DNA of 64,000 bases from Myxococcales bacterium (GTDB taxonomy: Bacteria > Myxococcota > Myxococcia > Myxococcales > Myxococcaceae): NCBI GenBank assembly GCA_030681895.1, contig JAUXRI010000117.1, positions 1-64,000 on the forward strand. Reading direction: 5' to 3'. The position numbers and the translations under genes are program-made. The notes beneath the pieces are model-generated. The model saw only the letters and a list, made by a program, of their open reading frames with translations, made no database searches and was not told the origin of the DNA. Position 1 is the first letter of the stretch; each line of letters begins with the position of its first letter. Shown here piece by piece: positions 48,995-57,329 of this stretch.

Positions 48995-49587
48995 GGGGCC
49001 TCCAATGCAACGTGCGCGGCGATGTGTCGTTCGGCCGCGAGCACGTACCGCTTCGTCGTCGACAGGCTCTTCCCCATCGCCTCGGCGACGTCTTCGAGCT
49101 TCTCGCCTTCGACGTACCGCAACATCCACGCGAGGCGCTGAGCGACCGGCAGGCGGCGCAGCACCGCATCGAGCACCGCGAGCTCACCTCTGGCCTCGAC
49201 GCTCGCGACACCCGACGCGTGATGGTGCAACTGCGCGTCGGCCACCGCGTCGAGCCCCACCCACTTCAGCAGGCGCTCCCGGCGCAGCCGCTTGCTCGAG
49301 AGGCTCACCACGATGCTCAACAACCACGGGCGGAACTGCGTCGGGTTCTTCAGCTGCACCAGGCGCCCCAGACAGATGAGGAACGCGTCTTGAACGACGT
49401 CTTCGCCCGCCGACACGCTCCCGACGAGGCGCACCGCGGTCGACAACACGCCAGTGGCGAAGCGCCGGTACAACAGGCTCTCGGCGTCGCGGTCGCCAGC
49501 ACGGGCGCGCATCACCAGGGCCTCGGTCGGCAGACCCTCGGCCAGCTGGAGCACCGGCGCGGCTGACCGAAGCGGAGACGGTGTCAT
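48991..49587 (-). CDS. ECF-type RNA polymerase sigma factor
   Basis: A 198-residue protein with sigma region 2 (LLYRRFATGVLSTAVRLVG and GEDVVQDAFLICLGRL, about 42-80) and region 4 (VLRRLPVAQRLAWMLRYVEGEKLEDVAEAMGKSLSTTKRYVLAAERHI, about 143-190) separated by a linker. It directs RNA polymerase to stress- or envelope-type promoters. ATG 49587 is chosen; an in-frame ATG at 49674 would add 29 residues not typical of the family. It is translationally coupled to the putative anti-sigma gene. No autoregulated promoter motif was identified. Confidence 0.83.
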   Translation of the reverse strand: MTPSPLRSAAPVLQLAEGLPTEALVMRARAGDRDAESLLYRRFATGVLSTAVRLVGSVSAGEDVVQDAFLICLGRLVQLKNPTQFRPWLLSIVVSLSSKRLRRERLLKWVGLDAVADAQLHHHASGVASVEARGELAVLDAVLRRLPVAQRLAWMLRYVEGEKLEDVAEAMGKSLSTTKRYVLAAERHIAAHVALEAP

Positions 49588-49708
49588 TCCCAGGTGAAGA
49601 CCCTCGAGCCCGTGAAAGTGGCTCACCGCGCGCGAAATTTCCACCGGTGACCTGTTTCTGGCCTGCCGCGGGTCCATCACCACACGCACTCGCGGAAGGG
49701 GACACTGC

Positions 49709-51622
49709 ATGAAGGTGGTTCGACGACGTCTGGGAGCAGCGCTGGTGATGGTGGGAGCCGCCTGTGCGCCACCCGAAGAGGGCGAGGTTGCGGCGCTTCG
49801 CACCGCAGGCCGCGGAACCGCCGAGCCCGAGACGCGCGTTGGGGAGCTGTCGTGGCCATCGCGAGGACAGGCCCCGCTGACGGGTGGAACGCTGACGCTC
49901 CTGAGTGACGGCGTCGCTGCTGCGGCCGACCCAGACCGCTCGCTGGTGGCCTTCGTCGACCTCTCGCAGCACCGCGTGCGCGGCACCGTGAAGCTGCCCC
50001 CGGGGAGCCAGCCCACGCGCTCGGTCGAGGACGGCGCCGGCAACCTCCAGGTGCTCCTGCGAGGCACCGGCCAGGTGGCCACGCTCTCGCCGAAGACGCT
50101 GACCGTCGTCGCGCTCGAGTCGGTGTGCGCCGAGCCCCGAGGCATCACGTGGGACGGGGTTCAACGACGAACGCTCATCGCCTGCGCCACCGGAGAGCTG
50201 ATCAGCCGGCCGCTCGAGGGCCCCGCTTCCGTGATGCGGCCGGGCGGCGAGCTGCGCGACGTGATGGTGCGCGGCACCGGCGTCGTCGTCTCGACCTTCC
50301 GGGCGTCGCGGCTGTCGACGGTCACCCCCGAGGGCGTCGCGCGCCCCCTGGGCGTTCCTCCGCGCGTCCCGTTCGGTGTCTTCGAGGACGCGCCGGTCGC
50401 CTTCGTGCCCAACACGGCGTGGAAGACGCTCGCGCTGCCCTCAGGAGCCCTCGCCATGGTGCACCAGCGGTCGGTCGATGGAGACGTGCGCTCCACCACC
50501 GAGCTCGCCGGTCCCGAGTTCGTGCTCGAGACGACCACGACCTACGTGCCGCGCGTGGTGAAGGCTCCGGCCTACTACGGCGGTGACATCGTCGTGATGG
50601 ACCCGGTCGACCACACGACCGAGCGCGCGGTCTGCACGACGGGCGTGGTGCGCTCGGCCGTCACGGTGTTCAGCCCGGACGGCACGGTGCGGGGCTCGCA
50701 CGAAGTGTTGGGCATTCTGCCCATCGACGCCGCCGCGTCACCCAGCGGGCTCGAGCTCGCCGTCGTGGCGGCAGGGAATCACCAGGTGACGCGCGTGAAC
50801 CTCGCGGCCGTCACGTCGGTCGAAGGCCGCGCGTGCGGGCCCGTGCAGAGACCAGCGCCGAGTCCAGCCGACGACGCCATCGGCCAGCCGACGGGCGTCA
50901 CGTACCTGCCAGACGGTGCGTTGCTCGTTCACTCGAGGCAGCCAGCGAGACTGCTGGTGCTCGAGCCCGACAACACCGTGCGCGAGGCCTTCTGGTTGCC
51001 TGAAGACGGGCCGCCCGCGACGCCTGGCCACACGCTGTTTCACACCGCGCCCAAAGCCGTGGCCTGCGCGTCCTGTCATCCCGAAGGGGGCGACGATGGC
51101 CACGTGTGGAAGCTCCCGGGCCTGGTTCGGCGCACGCAGCCACTCACCGGAGGCATCGCGCGCACCGCGCCGTACCACTGGTCTGGCGACCGCGCCGACA
51201 TGCGCGACATCCTGAACGACACCTTCGTGAACCGCATGGGTGGCAACGCTCAAGACACCAGCGTCGTGGCCGACCTCACCGCCTTCCTCGATGCGCTGCC
51301 GGCGAGGGTGACTTCGGCGCCCGTGGGAGTCGAGCAGGTGAAGCAGGGGAAGTCGGTGTTCAGCGCCGTCGGGTGTGGCTCGTGCCACGCCGGTCCGCTC
51401 CTCACCAACAACGCGAGCGTCGACGTCGGCACCGGAGCCGTCTTCCAGGTGCCCTCGCTGGTCGGCCTCGGCGCCCGCGCGCCGTACATGCATGACGGGT
51501 GCGCGACGACGATGCGGGAGCGCTTCACGAAGCCCGGCTGCGGCGGGACGAAACACGGCGACGTGTCGAAGCTGAGCGCCGTCGAGCTCGACGCGCTCGT
51601 CGACTACCTGACGACGCTGTAG
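49709..51622 (+). CDS. Beta-propeller lipoprotein fused to di-haem cytochrome module
   Basis: A 637-residue lipoprotein (lipobox GAAC). Residues 50-430 form YVTN/YncE-like propeller sequence (repeats such as LSDGVAAAADPDRSLVAFVDL and LPDGALLVHSRQPARLLVLE). The C-terminal part carries CASCH (453-457) and CGSCH (556-560) with family residues VPSLVGLGARAPYMHDG and SAVELDALVDYL, as in the MauG/di-haem peroxidase class. Such fusions occur in several bacterial groups; the substrate is unknown. The start is 121 bases from the divergent sigma factor start, which makes it a candidate target of that sigma. The 3' end is partly duplicated downstream. Confidence 0.83.
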   Translation: MKVVRRRLGAALVMVGAACAPPEEGEVAALRTAGRGTAEPETRVGELSWPSRGQAPLTGGTLTLLSDGVAAAADPDRSLVAFVDLSQHRVRGTVKLPPGSQPTRSVEDGAGNLQVLLRGTGQVATLSPKTLTVVALESVCAEPRGITWDGVQRRTLIACATGELISRPLEGPASVMRPGGELRDVMVRGTGVVVSTFRASRLSTVTPEGVARPLGVPPRVPFGVFEDAPVAFVPNTAWKTLALPSGALAMVHQRSVDGDVRSTTELAGPEFVLETTTTYVPRVVKAPAYYGGDIVVMDPVDHTTERAVCTTGVVRSAVTVFSPDGTVRGSHEVLGILPIDAAASPSGLELAVVAAGNHQVTRVNLAAVTSVEGRACGPVQRPAPSPADDAIGQPTGVTYLPDGALLVHSRQPARLLVLEPDNTVREAFWLPEDGPPATPGHTLFHTAPKAVACASCHPEGGDDGHVWKLPGLVRRTQPLTGGIARTAPYHWSGDRADMRDILNDTFVNRMGGNAQDTSVVADLTAFLDALPARVTSAPVGVEQVKQGKSVFSAVGCGSCHAGPLLTNNASVDVGTGAVFQVPSLVGLGARAPYMHDGCATTMRERFTKPGCGGTKHGDVSKLSAVELDALVDYLTTL

Positions 51623-51700
51623 CCCTCAGCTCCGGCGTCCGAAGCACGGCGACGTCTCGAATCTGAGCGCTGACGACGCTGGAGCCGCTCAGCTCCGGCG
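51549..51700. repeat. Partial tandem duplication spanning two convergent gene ends
   Basis: Segment 51640-51700 (61 bases) repeats the end of the propeller-cytochrome gene: 51640-51670 matches 51549-51579 at 28 of 31 positions, and 51670-51700 matches 51608-51637 with one substitution and one inserted base. The copy lacks the 28 bases 51580-51607. The right copy contains the malQ stop (51689-51691), whose counterpart in the left copy is at 51626-51628. Confidence 0.8.
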
Positions 51701-53218
51701 GGCTTCTCGCGTCAGCCTCGCGAGCCAGTCCGCCGCGCGCGCCGTGGCTTCCCCCGTGGTGAGCGACTCGACCGACGGGCGCATGCGGTAGGCCCAGTTG
51801 TGCGGGCCGACGGTGCCGGGCGTATTCACCCGCTCGGACTCACCGAAGACGTCGCCCCAGGGAATGATGCTCCACGCACTCTGCGCGTTGAGGCACGCCT
51901 GCAGCAGCGCCTCATGCACCTCGGGGCTGAACGTGGCCGGCGCGGCGGTGAAGCGAAACAGCTCGGGCCACACGCGGCACACCGTCTCGCGCTCCCACGC
52001 TGCGGCGGTCTCCCACCACGTGCGCATCATCTCGGTGTCGTGCGTGCCCGTGGTGACGAGCGACACCTCGGGGTAGTGGCGCGGGTCGCGGTAGACGCCG
52101 TCTTCGCGGCTCCAGCGCATCACCTGGTAGCCGGGCAGGCCGAGCTGGGCGAGCGTGTCTTTGGCGAAGCGGGGAATCACGCCGAGGTCTTCGGCCACGA
52201 TGCTGGTGCCGTCGGAGAGGATGCGGAAGTTGCGCTCTCCGCGTCGTTGCTGCGAGGGCTGATCAGCCGGCACGAAGCGGCCTTTGGGCGTCTGCGCGTC
52301 GCGGATGTACTGGCGGAAGTAGCCGATGGCGTGGTCGATGCGGCGCGTGTCGTAGGTGGCGGCCGCGGCCTTCGCGCGAGCCCGAATCCACGTGTCGCCG
52401 TCCTGCTCCATCGCCTCGAAGTCGAACCAGGGCAGGCCCCAGTCCTGGCCGTCGGCGGAGAAGTCGTCGGGCGGCACGCCGAGGCGCGCGTCGCGGCGCA
52501 GGTACTTCGCGTTCGCCCAGCAGTCAGCGCTGTCCTGGCCGATGATGAACGGCTCGTCGCCGCACAGGAGCACCTGGCGCGCCTTCGCCTGCTGACGAAC
52601 GCGCTTCCACTGCGAGTCGCACACCCACTGCAGCCATTGGTGGTAGCGCGTGCGCTTCGCGTGTTCCTTGCGGGCGGCGTCGAGGGCTTTGGGGTCACGC
52701 GTCGAGAGGCCTTTGGGCCACTCCCACCACGGCTTCGCGTCGAACGCCTCGGAGAGCGAGGAGTACAGCGCGTAGTTCTCGAGCCAGAAGGCCTGCTCGC
52801 TGCAGAAGCGCTCGAACTCGGTGCGGCGGGCGGTAGCGCCCTGCCCTTCGAAGGTGGCGAACGCGCGCTGGAGCGCGGCGGTCTTGAGCGGGAAGACGAG
52901 GTCGTACCGAATGGTGGGCGAGGCCTTCGCCTCGGCGAGCTGCTTCTTCTCGACGTCGGTCCACGCCACGCCTTCAGGCATCCACTCGAGGTGGATGAAG
53001 AGCGGGTTGAGGCCGAACGCGCTGCGGGTCGAATACGGGCTCGGGTCGCCGGGCGTCGTGGGGAGCAACGGCAGCACCATCAACATGCGCTGCTGCGCGC
53101 GCTGCATCCACGCGAAGAAGGGGTCGAGCGCCGCGAAGTCACCAACGCCAGAATCGGCATCGGAGCGGAACGAGAAGAGCGGCTGGAGGATGCCTGAGAG
53201 TCGTCCGAACGGGAGCAT
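51689..53218 (-). CDS. malQ: 4-alpha-glucanotransferase (amylomaltase, GH77)
   Basis: A 509-residue cytoplasmic enzyme that transfers alpha-1,4-glucan segments in maltodextrin and glycogen metabolism. The N-terminus (GILQPLFSFRSDADSGVGDF) and SPYSTRSAFGLNPLFI are the sugar-binding start of GH77. The catalytic Asp lies in RIDHAIGYF, the acid/base Glu in VAEDLGVIP and the third Asp in TTGTHDTEMM; PGYQVMRW also fits. ATG 53218 gives the standard length of about 500; GTG 53236 is possible. The final residues ARRS* fall inside a duplicated segment, so the original C-terminus may have been slightly different. No other glycogen gene adjoins. Confidence 0.9.
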   Translation of the reverse strand: MLPFGRLSGILQPLFSFRSDADSGVGDFAALDPFFAWMQRAQQRMLMVLPLLPTTPGDPSPYSTRSAFGLNPLFIHLEWMPEGVAWTDVEKKQLAEAKASPTIRYDLVFPLKTAALQRAFATFEGQGATARRTEFERFCSEQAFWLENYALYSSLSEAFDAKPWWEWPKGLSTRDPKALDAARKEHAKRTRYHQWLQWVCDSQWKRVRQQAKARQVLLCGDEPFIIGQDSADCWANAKYLRRDARLGVPPDDFSADGQDWGLPWFDFEAMEQDGDTWIRARAKAAAATYDTRRIDHAIGYFRQYIRDAQTPKGRFVPADQPSQQRRGERNFRILSDGTSIVAEDLGVIPRFAKDTLAQLGLPGYQVMRWSREDGVYRDPRHYPEVSLVTTGTHDTEMMRTWWETAAAWERETVCRVWPELFRFTAAPATFSPEVHEALLQACLNAQSAWSIIPWGDVFGESERVNTPGTVGPHNWAYRMRPSVESLTTGEATARAADWLARLTREARRS

Positions 53219-53335
53219 GCCCAGCCCCTGTACCACCCGTGGTGCCGGTTGCGTCGAGGAGAGGTTGAGGCGTTTCAAAGTCGTGACGGCAGCGGCTTGA
53301 TCTGCTGCGGGAAGGTTGATCAAGAACCGCGACGC

Positions 53336-53479
53336 ATGGCGAAACCGAAACGCATCAATTTGAAAGGTCGGCTGGCGGCACGGCTCGCAGCCGCGCTCGA
53401 GGCTGGGGAAGCGAGCGGGTTCACCAGAACGTACTCGTTGAAGAAGGTGCTCGAGGCCGTCGCGCGCGCGAAGCGCTGA
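53336..53479 (+). CDS. Small basic protein, 47 residues
   Basis: A short frame, MAKPKRINLKGRLAARLAAA..., rich in Lys, Arg, Ala and Leu, probably helical, and similar in composition to small DNA-binding or antitoxin-like proteins. ATG 53336 sits 117 bases from the malQ start, divergent from it, and 121 bases before the phenylalanine hydroxylase start. The family was not recognised; whether it is expressed is uncertain, but base composition agrees with coding sequence and no larger gene covers it. Confidence 0.45.
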   Translation: MAKPKRINLKGRLAARLAAALEAGEASGFTRTYSLKKVLEAVARAKR

Positions 53480-53600
53480 CGACGCGCACTCTGCCGCTGT
53501 GCAACGGCTCGACAGACTCTGGCAGGACTCTGTCACTATCGTCTCGACGCCTCCCGACAGTACCGTTCGCGGTTCCTCATCCCCCCGGGGCCTCCTCGAC

Positions 53601-54347
53601 ATGCTGCAACCTGCGACCGCCACGCCCGCCGCGCCGTTCCTGACCACCGCTCGCCGCACCTTCACCGACGACGAGAACGCGACGTGGGGTGAAGTCATTC
53701 GCACGCAGCGCCCGCGCCGCATGGAGCAGCTCGTTCCCATGTTCTCGAAGGGCCTCGCCGCCCTCGACATGGACCGCGACACCGTGCCCGCGCTCGAAGA
53801 CGTCAACGCGAAGCTGGTCGCGCTCACCGGCTGGCGCGGCGAGTACGTGAAGGGCCTCGAAGACGGGCGCGGCTTCTACTCGCTGCTGCGCGACAAGAAG
53901 TTCCCCATCGGCAACTTCGTGCGCGACCGTAAAGACCTCAACTACACGCCCGAGCCCGACATCATTCACGACCTCTACGGGCACATCCCCTTTCACGCGG
54001 ATCAGACGTACGCCGACGCGCTCCACCGCTACGGCGAGTTCGCCTGCAAGTTCCTCGACGACCCGGTGCGCCTGCGCCGCCTCGAGCGCTTCTTCTGGTT
54101 CACCTACGAGTTCGGCCTCGTCGAGACGAAGGCCGGCCGCCGCATCTTCGGAGCCGGCATCGCCTCGAGCATCGGCGAGTGCGTGTACGCGTTGCGCGGC
54201 GAGCCCGAGGTGATTCCGTTCGAAGTCGAGACCATCTGCGCGCACGAGTTCCGCATCGACCAGATGCAGAAGCGCCTCTTCGTCATGCCGTCCATCGAGG
54301 CGCTGTACGAGTCGTGGCCGAAGCTGATGGCCGTCGTCTCGCGCTGA
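53601..54347 (+). CDS. phhA: Phenylalanine 4-monooxygenase (pterin-dependent aromatic amino acid hydroxylase)
   Basis: A 248-residue cytoplasmic enzyme that converts phenylalanine to tyrosine with tetrahydropterin and O2. The non-haem iron triad is His123 and His128 (PEPDIIHDLYGHIPF) and Glu170 (FWFTYEFGLVET). Other family landmarks are NYTPEPD, GFYSLLRDKKFPIGNF and GAGIASSIGE. It lacks an N-terminal ACT regulatory domain, as usual in bacteria (roughly 250-300 residues). ATG 53601 was chosen; an upstream in-frame extension is not conserved-looking. Neither pterin dehydratase nor further tyrosine catabolism genes are adjacent. Confidence 0.93.
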   Translation: MLQPATATPAAPFLTTARRTFTDDENATWGEVIRTQRPRRMEQLVPMFSKGLAALDMDRDTVPALEDVNAKLVALTGWRGEYVKGLEDGRGFYSLLRDKKFPIGNFVRDRKDLNYTPEPDIIHDLYGHIPFHADQTYADALHRYGEFACKFLDDPVRLRRLERFFWFTYEFGLVETKAGRRIFGAGIASSIGECVYALRGEPEVIPFEVETICAHEFRIDQMQKRLFVMPSIEALYESWPKLMAVVSR

Positions 54348-54407
54348 CCTGGGTTCGCGCCAGGTGCGCCAATCGAGTCTGAAACTTTCGACATTCCATG
54401 TGCCTGT

Positions 54408-54441
54408 TTTCGGACTCGCTGAAGACGAGTCGTGGCCGAAA
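54408..54441. terminator. Hairpin after phhA
   Basis: Outer arms TTTCGG (54408-54413) and CCGAAA (54436-54441) enclose inner arms GACTCG (54413-54418) and CGAGTC (54426-54431). It lies 60 bases after phhA and 22 before the next gene. No T run follows; termination is possible but unproven. Confidence 0.35.
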
Positions 54442-54462
54442 CTCTGACCTACGCTGCGGCGC

Positions 54463-55674
54463 ATGCGCCACCTCCTCCTCGTCGCCGTGCTCGTCAGCGG
54501 CTGCGCCACGATGTCTCCCGCCAGACGCGCGGCGCTGGAGCAGGACGCACAACCAGCGGTCGACGCGCTCAAGAGCGCCGACTTCGACGTCGCCATCACA
54601 CGCGCGACCGAGAGCCTGGGCCGCGACGAGAAGAACGCTCGCGCCGCGGCCGTGCTCGCCATCTCGCTGTTCCGCAAGGCGCTCCACGACGCAGTCACTG
54701 ACGCCGTCACCTTCGCCGGCTCGGTCGCCGTCTCGTCGCTCGGCCGCGGCTCGTTCTTCAACCGCGACTACCTCGATTTCGCGCTCACCCGCCTCGATGG
54801 ACGGCTCGCTGACGTCGACAGCGCGCTCGCGAAGGCCGAGACCGACCCGGGCTTCACGCTCGACCTCTGCCTGGCCTGTTGGCAGGTCGACTGGAACCGC
54901 TCCGGTGAAGTGGACCGGCGTGACGAGAAGCTGCTGCAGATCGAGCTCGATGAGCGCGGCGAGGAGCTGCCGGAAGACGACGCGCGTCGGCGTCCCACCT
55001 TCCACTTCGACCACGCCGACGTCTTGTGGCTCCGCGCGCTGGTGATGTTCGGCCGCTCCGTCACCGCGTTCGTGCAGGGCTGGGACCCCGACGTCAACGC
55101 GCTCATGCAAACGAAAGATTCGCTCTCGGTGAAGGTGCGCGACGCGAAGTCGCTCGAGACGTCACGCACGCATCTGCTGGCTGGCCTGGGCCACGCTCGA
55201 CGCTGTCGAATCGCCGTGCTCGCCGAGACCGACGACGAACGCGAGTGGTTGCCGAACCCGACGCAGCGCTCCCACGCGATGCCGTTGAAGGTCGACGCCG
55301 CGCTCTTCGAGACGTGGGCCGGAGTGCTCGATGACGTCGAGGCGCTGGTGACGGGCCGCGAAGGGCTCTCGGTGACCGAGCTCGCGCAGCTGGGAAAACA
55401 CCAGTGGCCGAAGCCTCCCACGGGGTTCCTCGACCTCAGCCGCTTCTATCGGCCGGTGCCTTTCGTGCTCGTTGCCGACGATGCCGTCATGTCGTCTCGT
55501 GAAGACGATGGCGCCGCCCTGGAGCGTTTTCTCTCGAAGTCGCTCGGCGATGGCTTCCGTTCCACCATGCCGAAGTCACGTCTGCCTGGCCGCCTCACCC
55601 GCATGCGCGACGAGATGGAGCGCGGGGAAGAGTCGTTCGAGAAGAAGCTGCGGTACCTGTTCTGGCTGAACTGA
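54463..55674 (+). CDS. Lipoprotein with EF-hand-like loop
   Basis: A 403-residue lipoprotein (lipobox VSGC, Cys14, then ATMSP). The N-terminal helices include a TPR-like pattern (ALKSADFDVAITRATESLGRD). A CLACWQ segment is followed by DWNRSGEVDRRD (about 144-155), which fits an EF-hand Ca-binding loop (D-x-N-x-S-G-x-V-D-x-x-D). The remainder is helical; HADVLWLRALVMFGRS may be buried. The family was not named here; the arrangement recurs in myxobacterial hypothetical lipoproteins. It follows phhA by 115 bases on the same strand. Confidence 0.7.
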   Translation: MRHLLLVAVLVSGCATMSPARRAALEQDAQPAVDALKSADFDVAITRATESLGRDEKNARAAAVLAISLFRKALHDAVTDAVTFAGSVAVSSLGRGSFFNRDYLDFALTRLDGRLADVDSALAKAETDPGFTLDLCLACWQVDWNRSGEVDRRDEKLLQIELDERGEELPEDDARRRPTFHFDHADVLWLRALVMFGRSVTAFVQGWDPDVNALMQTKDSLSVKVRDAKSLETSRTHLLAGLGHARRCRIAVLAETDDEREWLPNPTQRSHAMPLKVDAALFETWAGVLDDVEALVTGREGLSVTELAQLGKHQWPKPPTGFLDLSRFYRPVPFVLVADDAVMSSREDDGAALERFLSKSLGDGFRSTMPKSRLPGRLTRMRDEMERGEESFEKKLRYLFWLN

Positions 55675-55678
55675 AGCC

Positions 55679-55694
55679 TGCACACCGGTGTGCA
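55679..55694. promoter_or_regulatory. Perfect 16-base palindrome upstream of E2-like gene
   Basis: TGCACACCGGTGTGCA is a perfect dyad lying five bases after the lipoprotein stop and about 95 bases before ATG 55787. It could be an operator for the E2-like gene or a small terminator for the gene before it. Confidence 0.3.
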
Positions 55695-55786
55695 ACGGGT
55701 TGCAGTTCCTCCTGGCCTGAGGGGGCAGAAGGCTCCTTCCTTCAGTGACTTGGGAGCGCGCCCCGGGTTTGCAATCCACCCGGTCC

Positions 55787-56614
55787 ATGCTCACCACACG
55801 CACTGACGGAACCCTGGTTCAGAAGCTCTCGGCGACCCGCGCCATCATGCCGTTGCTCATGCAGACCCGAACGGAGTCGGCGGTGTACTTCGAGCAGGAG
55901 CTCGACGTGACCGAGACGATGCGCTTCGTCGACGCCTGGAACGAGGCGAACCCGGACAACCGCATCACGCTGTTCCACGTGTACATGTGGGCCGTGGCGA
56001 ACGCGCTCCACCAGCGCCCGCGCCTCAACCGCTTCATCTCGGGTGGCCGCATCTACCAACGCAAGGGCGTGCACCTCGCGTTCGCGGCGAAGAAGAAGAA
56101 GCTCGACGAAGAGGCCGCGCTGGTGACCATCAAGCGCGAGCTGCCGGAGGGCGCGTCGCTCGCCGACGTGGCCGAGCTGATCAATTCCGACATCAAGTCG
56201 GGCCGCAGTGAGACGCCGCGCCCCGAAGACCGCGAGCTCGCGCTGACGCAGCGCCTGCCGCAGTTCATGGTGCGCATCGCGCTGTGGGCGATGAAGCTGG
56301 CCGACCGCTGGAACCTGCTGCCGTCGTCGGTGATTGCGCACGACCCCTGCTACTCGAGCATGTTCGTCGCAAACCTCGGCAGCGTCGGCCTCGACGCCGC
56401 GTACCACCACCTCTTCGAGTGGGGGAATTGCCCCTTCTTCGCCACGCTCGGCCGCACGCGCCAGGTGGGGAACCGCGTGGTGGCGACGGTGAAGTACACG
56501 TTCGACGAGCGCATCGATGATGGGTTGTCGTGTGCGAAGTCGCTCGAGCTGGTGAAGGCGATGGTCGAGTCGCCGCAGCAGCGCGTGATGGCTCCCGTGA
56601 AGCGCGCCGCCTGA
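55787..56614 (+). CDS. E2-type acyltransferase domain protein lacking the catalytic His
   Basis: A 275-residue protein of the chloramphenicol acetyltransferase/2-oxoacid dehydrogenase E2 catalytic-domain superfamily, without lipoyl or subunit-binding domains. Evidence: the N-terminal SATRAIMPLLM segment, VYFEQELDVTETM, NALHQRPRLNRFISGG and NLGSVGLDAAYHHLF. The family motif D-H-R-x-x-D-G reads DERIDDG (240-246), so the catalytic His is replaced by Glu241 while Asp245-Gly246 remain. Either it uses different chemistry or it is a binding protein. ATG 55787 fits the domain start; an in-frame GTG at 55745 is an alternative. It stands alone. Confidence 0.74.
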   Translation: MLTTRTDGTLVQKLSATRAIMPLLMQTRTESAVYFEQELDVTETMRFVDAWNEANPDNRITLFHVYMWAVANALHQRPRLNRFISGGRIYQRKGVHLAFAAKKKKLDEEAALVTIKRELPEGASLADVAELINSDIKSGRSETPRPEDRELALTQRLPQFMVRIALWAMKLADRWNLLPSSVIAHDPCYSSMFVANLGSVGLDAAYHHLFEWGNCPFFATLGRTRQVGNRVVATVKYTFDERIDDGLSCAKSLELVKAMVESPQQRVMAPVKRAA

Positions 56615-56637
56615 CCGGGACCTCATCACCCGACCCG

Positions 56638-57261
56638 CTACGGCGTCTGCTGCTTCGTCACCCGCTGCATCATCTCGTGCTGACGTTGCATCGCGTCGTC
56701 ACCCGAGGGCGCGGCGACCTTCGAAGCGGCAGACCACGTCTTCTCGTCGACGACGGCCTGCTTCCAGGCAGCGTGACAGGCCGTACAGGTCGCGAGCGTC
56801 TTGCCCAGCGCGTCCAGCACCGCCTTCCGGTCCTTCTTCTTCGCGGCCGCTCCAATCGAGTCGGCCGTCTGATGGAAGCCCAGCGCCTGATCAGAGAAGC
56901 CAGGCGCCCCCATGCCCATGTGGTTGCACATCTGCGCCATTTGCGGCGAGGGCGCGATGCGCGCGTTCGCCGTCTCGACAGCCGCAAAGTCGTCGGCAGC
57001 GAGGGCGACGACAATCTCCTGAACCGCGACGAGGTGGTCGCGCATGTTCTGCTTCTGGTGGTGCGCCATCATGGGAATCAGCGGCACGGGCTTGCGCGTG
57101 TCCATCGCGTCGAGGGCGTCGAACGCCGCCACACGCGGGTCGACGACGGAAGTTGGCGCGGCCGCAGGCACGACGGGTGGAGCGGCCGGCGCGGGCGGCT
57201 CCGCGCGCTGGCACGCAGACAGGACGAGCGACAGGGACAACGCGGACAGACGAGGCGACAA
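56638..57261 (-). CDS. Cytochrome c'-like lipoprotein, TTG start
   Basis: A 207-residue protein with one haem site, CTACHAAWK (159-163 for CTACH), near the C-terminus of a four-helix-type domain, the arrangement of class II cytochromes c'. Preceding helices contain MMAHHQKQNMRDHLVAVQEI (about 64-83) and FHQTADSI. The signal ends in lipobox LSAC. TTG 57261 is chosen because AGGAG sits seven bases upstream and the signal peptide begins there; no ATG is close. The upstream frame is only antisense sequence. Cytochromes c' bind NO or transfer electrons. It lies 68 bases downstream of the sigma partner gene and may share its transcript. Confidence 0.72.
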   Translation of the reverse strand: MSPRLSALSLSLVLSACQRAEPPAPAAPPVVPAAAPTSVVDPRVAAFDALDAMDTRKPVPLIPMMAHHQKQNMRDHLVAVQEIVVALAADDFAAVETANARIAPSPQMAQMCNHMGMGAPGFSDQALGFHQTADSIGAAAKKKDRKAVLDALGKTLATCTACHAAWKQAVVDEKTWSAASKVAAPSGDDAMQRQHEMMQRVTKQQTP

Positions 57262-57264
57262 GGG

Positions 57265-57273
57265 TGTTCTCCT
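57265..57273 (-). promoter_or_regulatory. Ribosome binding site fixing the TTG start
   Basis: On the minus strand the sequence reads AGGAG, seven bases (AACACCC), then TTG. This is a near-consensus site at correct spacing and is the main reason for choosing the rare start codon of the cytochrome c'-like gene. Confidence 0.6.
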
Positions 57274-57329
57274 GGAGCGGGCGAAAGTGAGAGGGCTGCC
57301 GTCGTGGAAGGGGTTCGTGGGCTTGCGCT

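Noticed and set aside
53601..54347. Tryptophan or tyrosine hydroxylase
   Set aside because: Length, lack of a regulatory domain and the NYTPEPD context favour bacterial phenylalanine hydroxylase.
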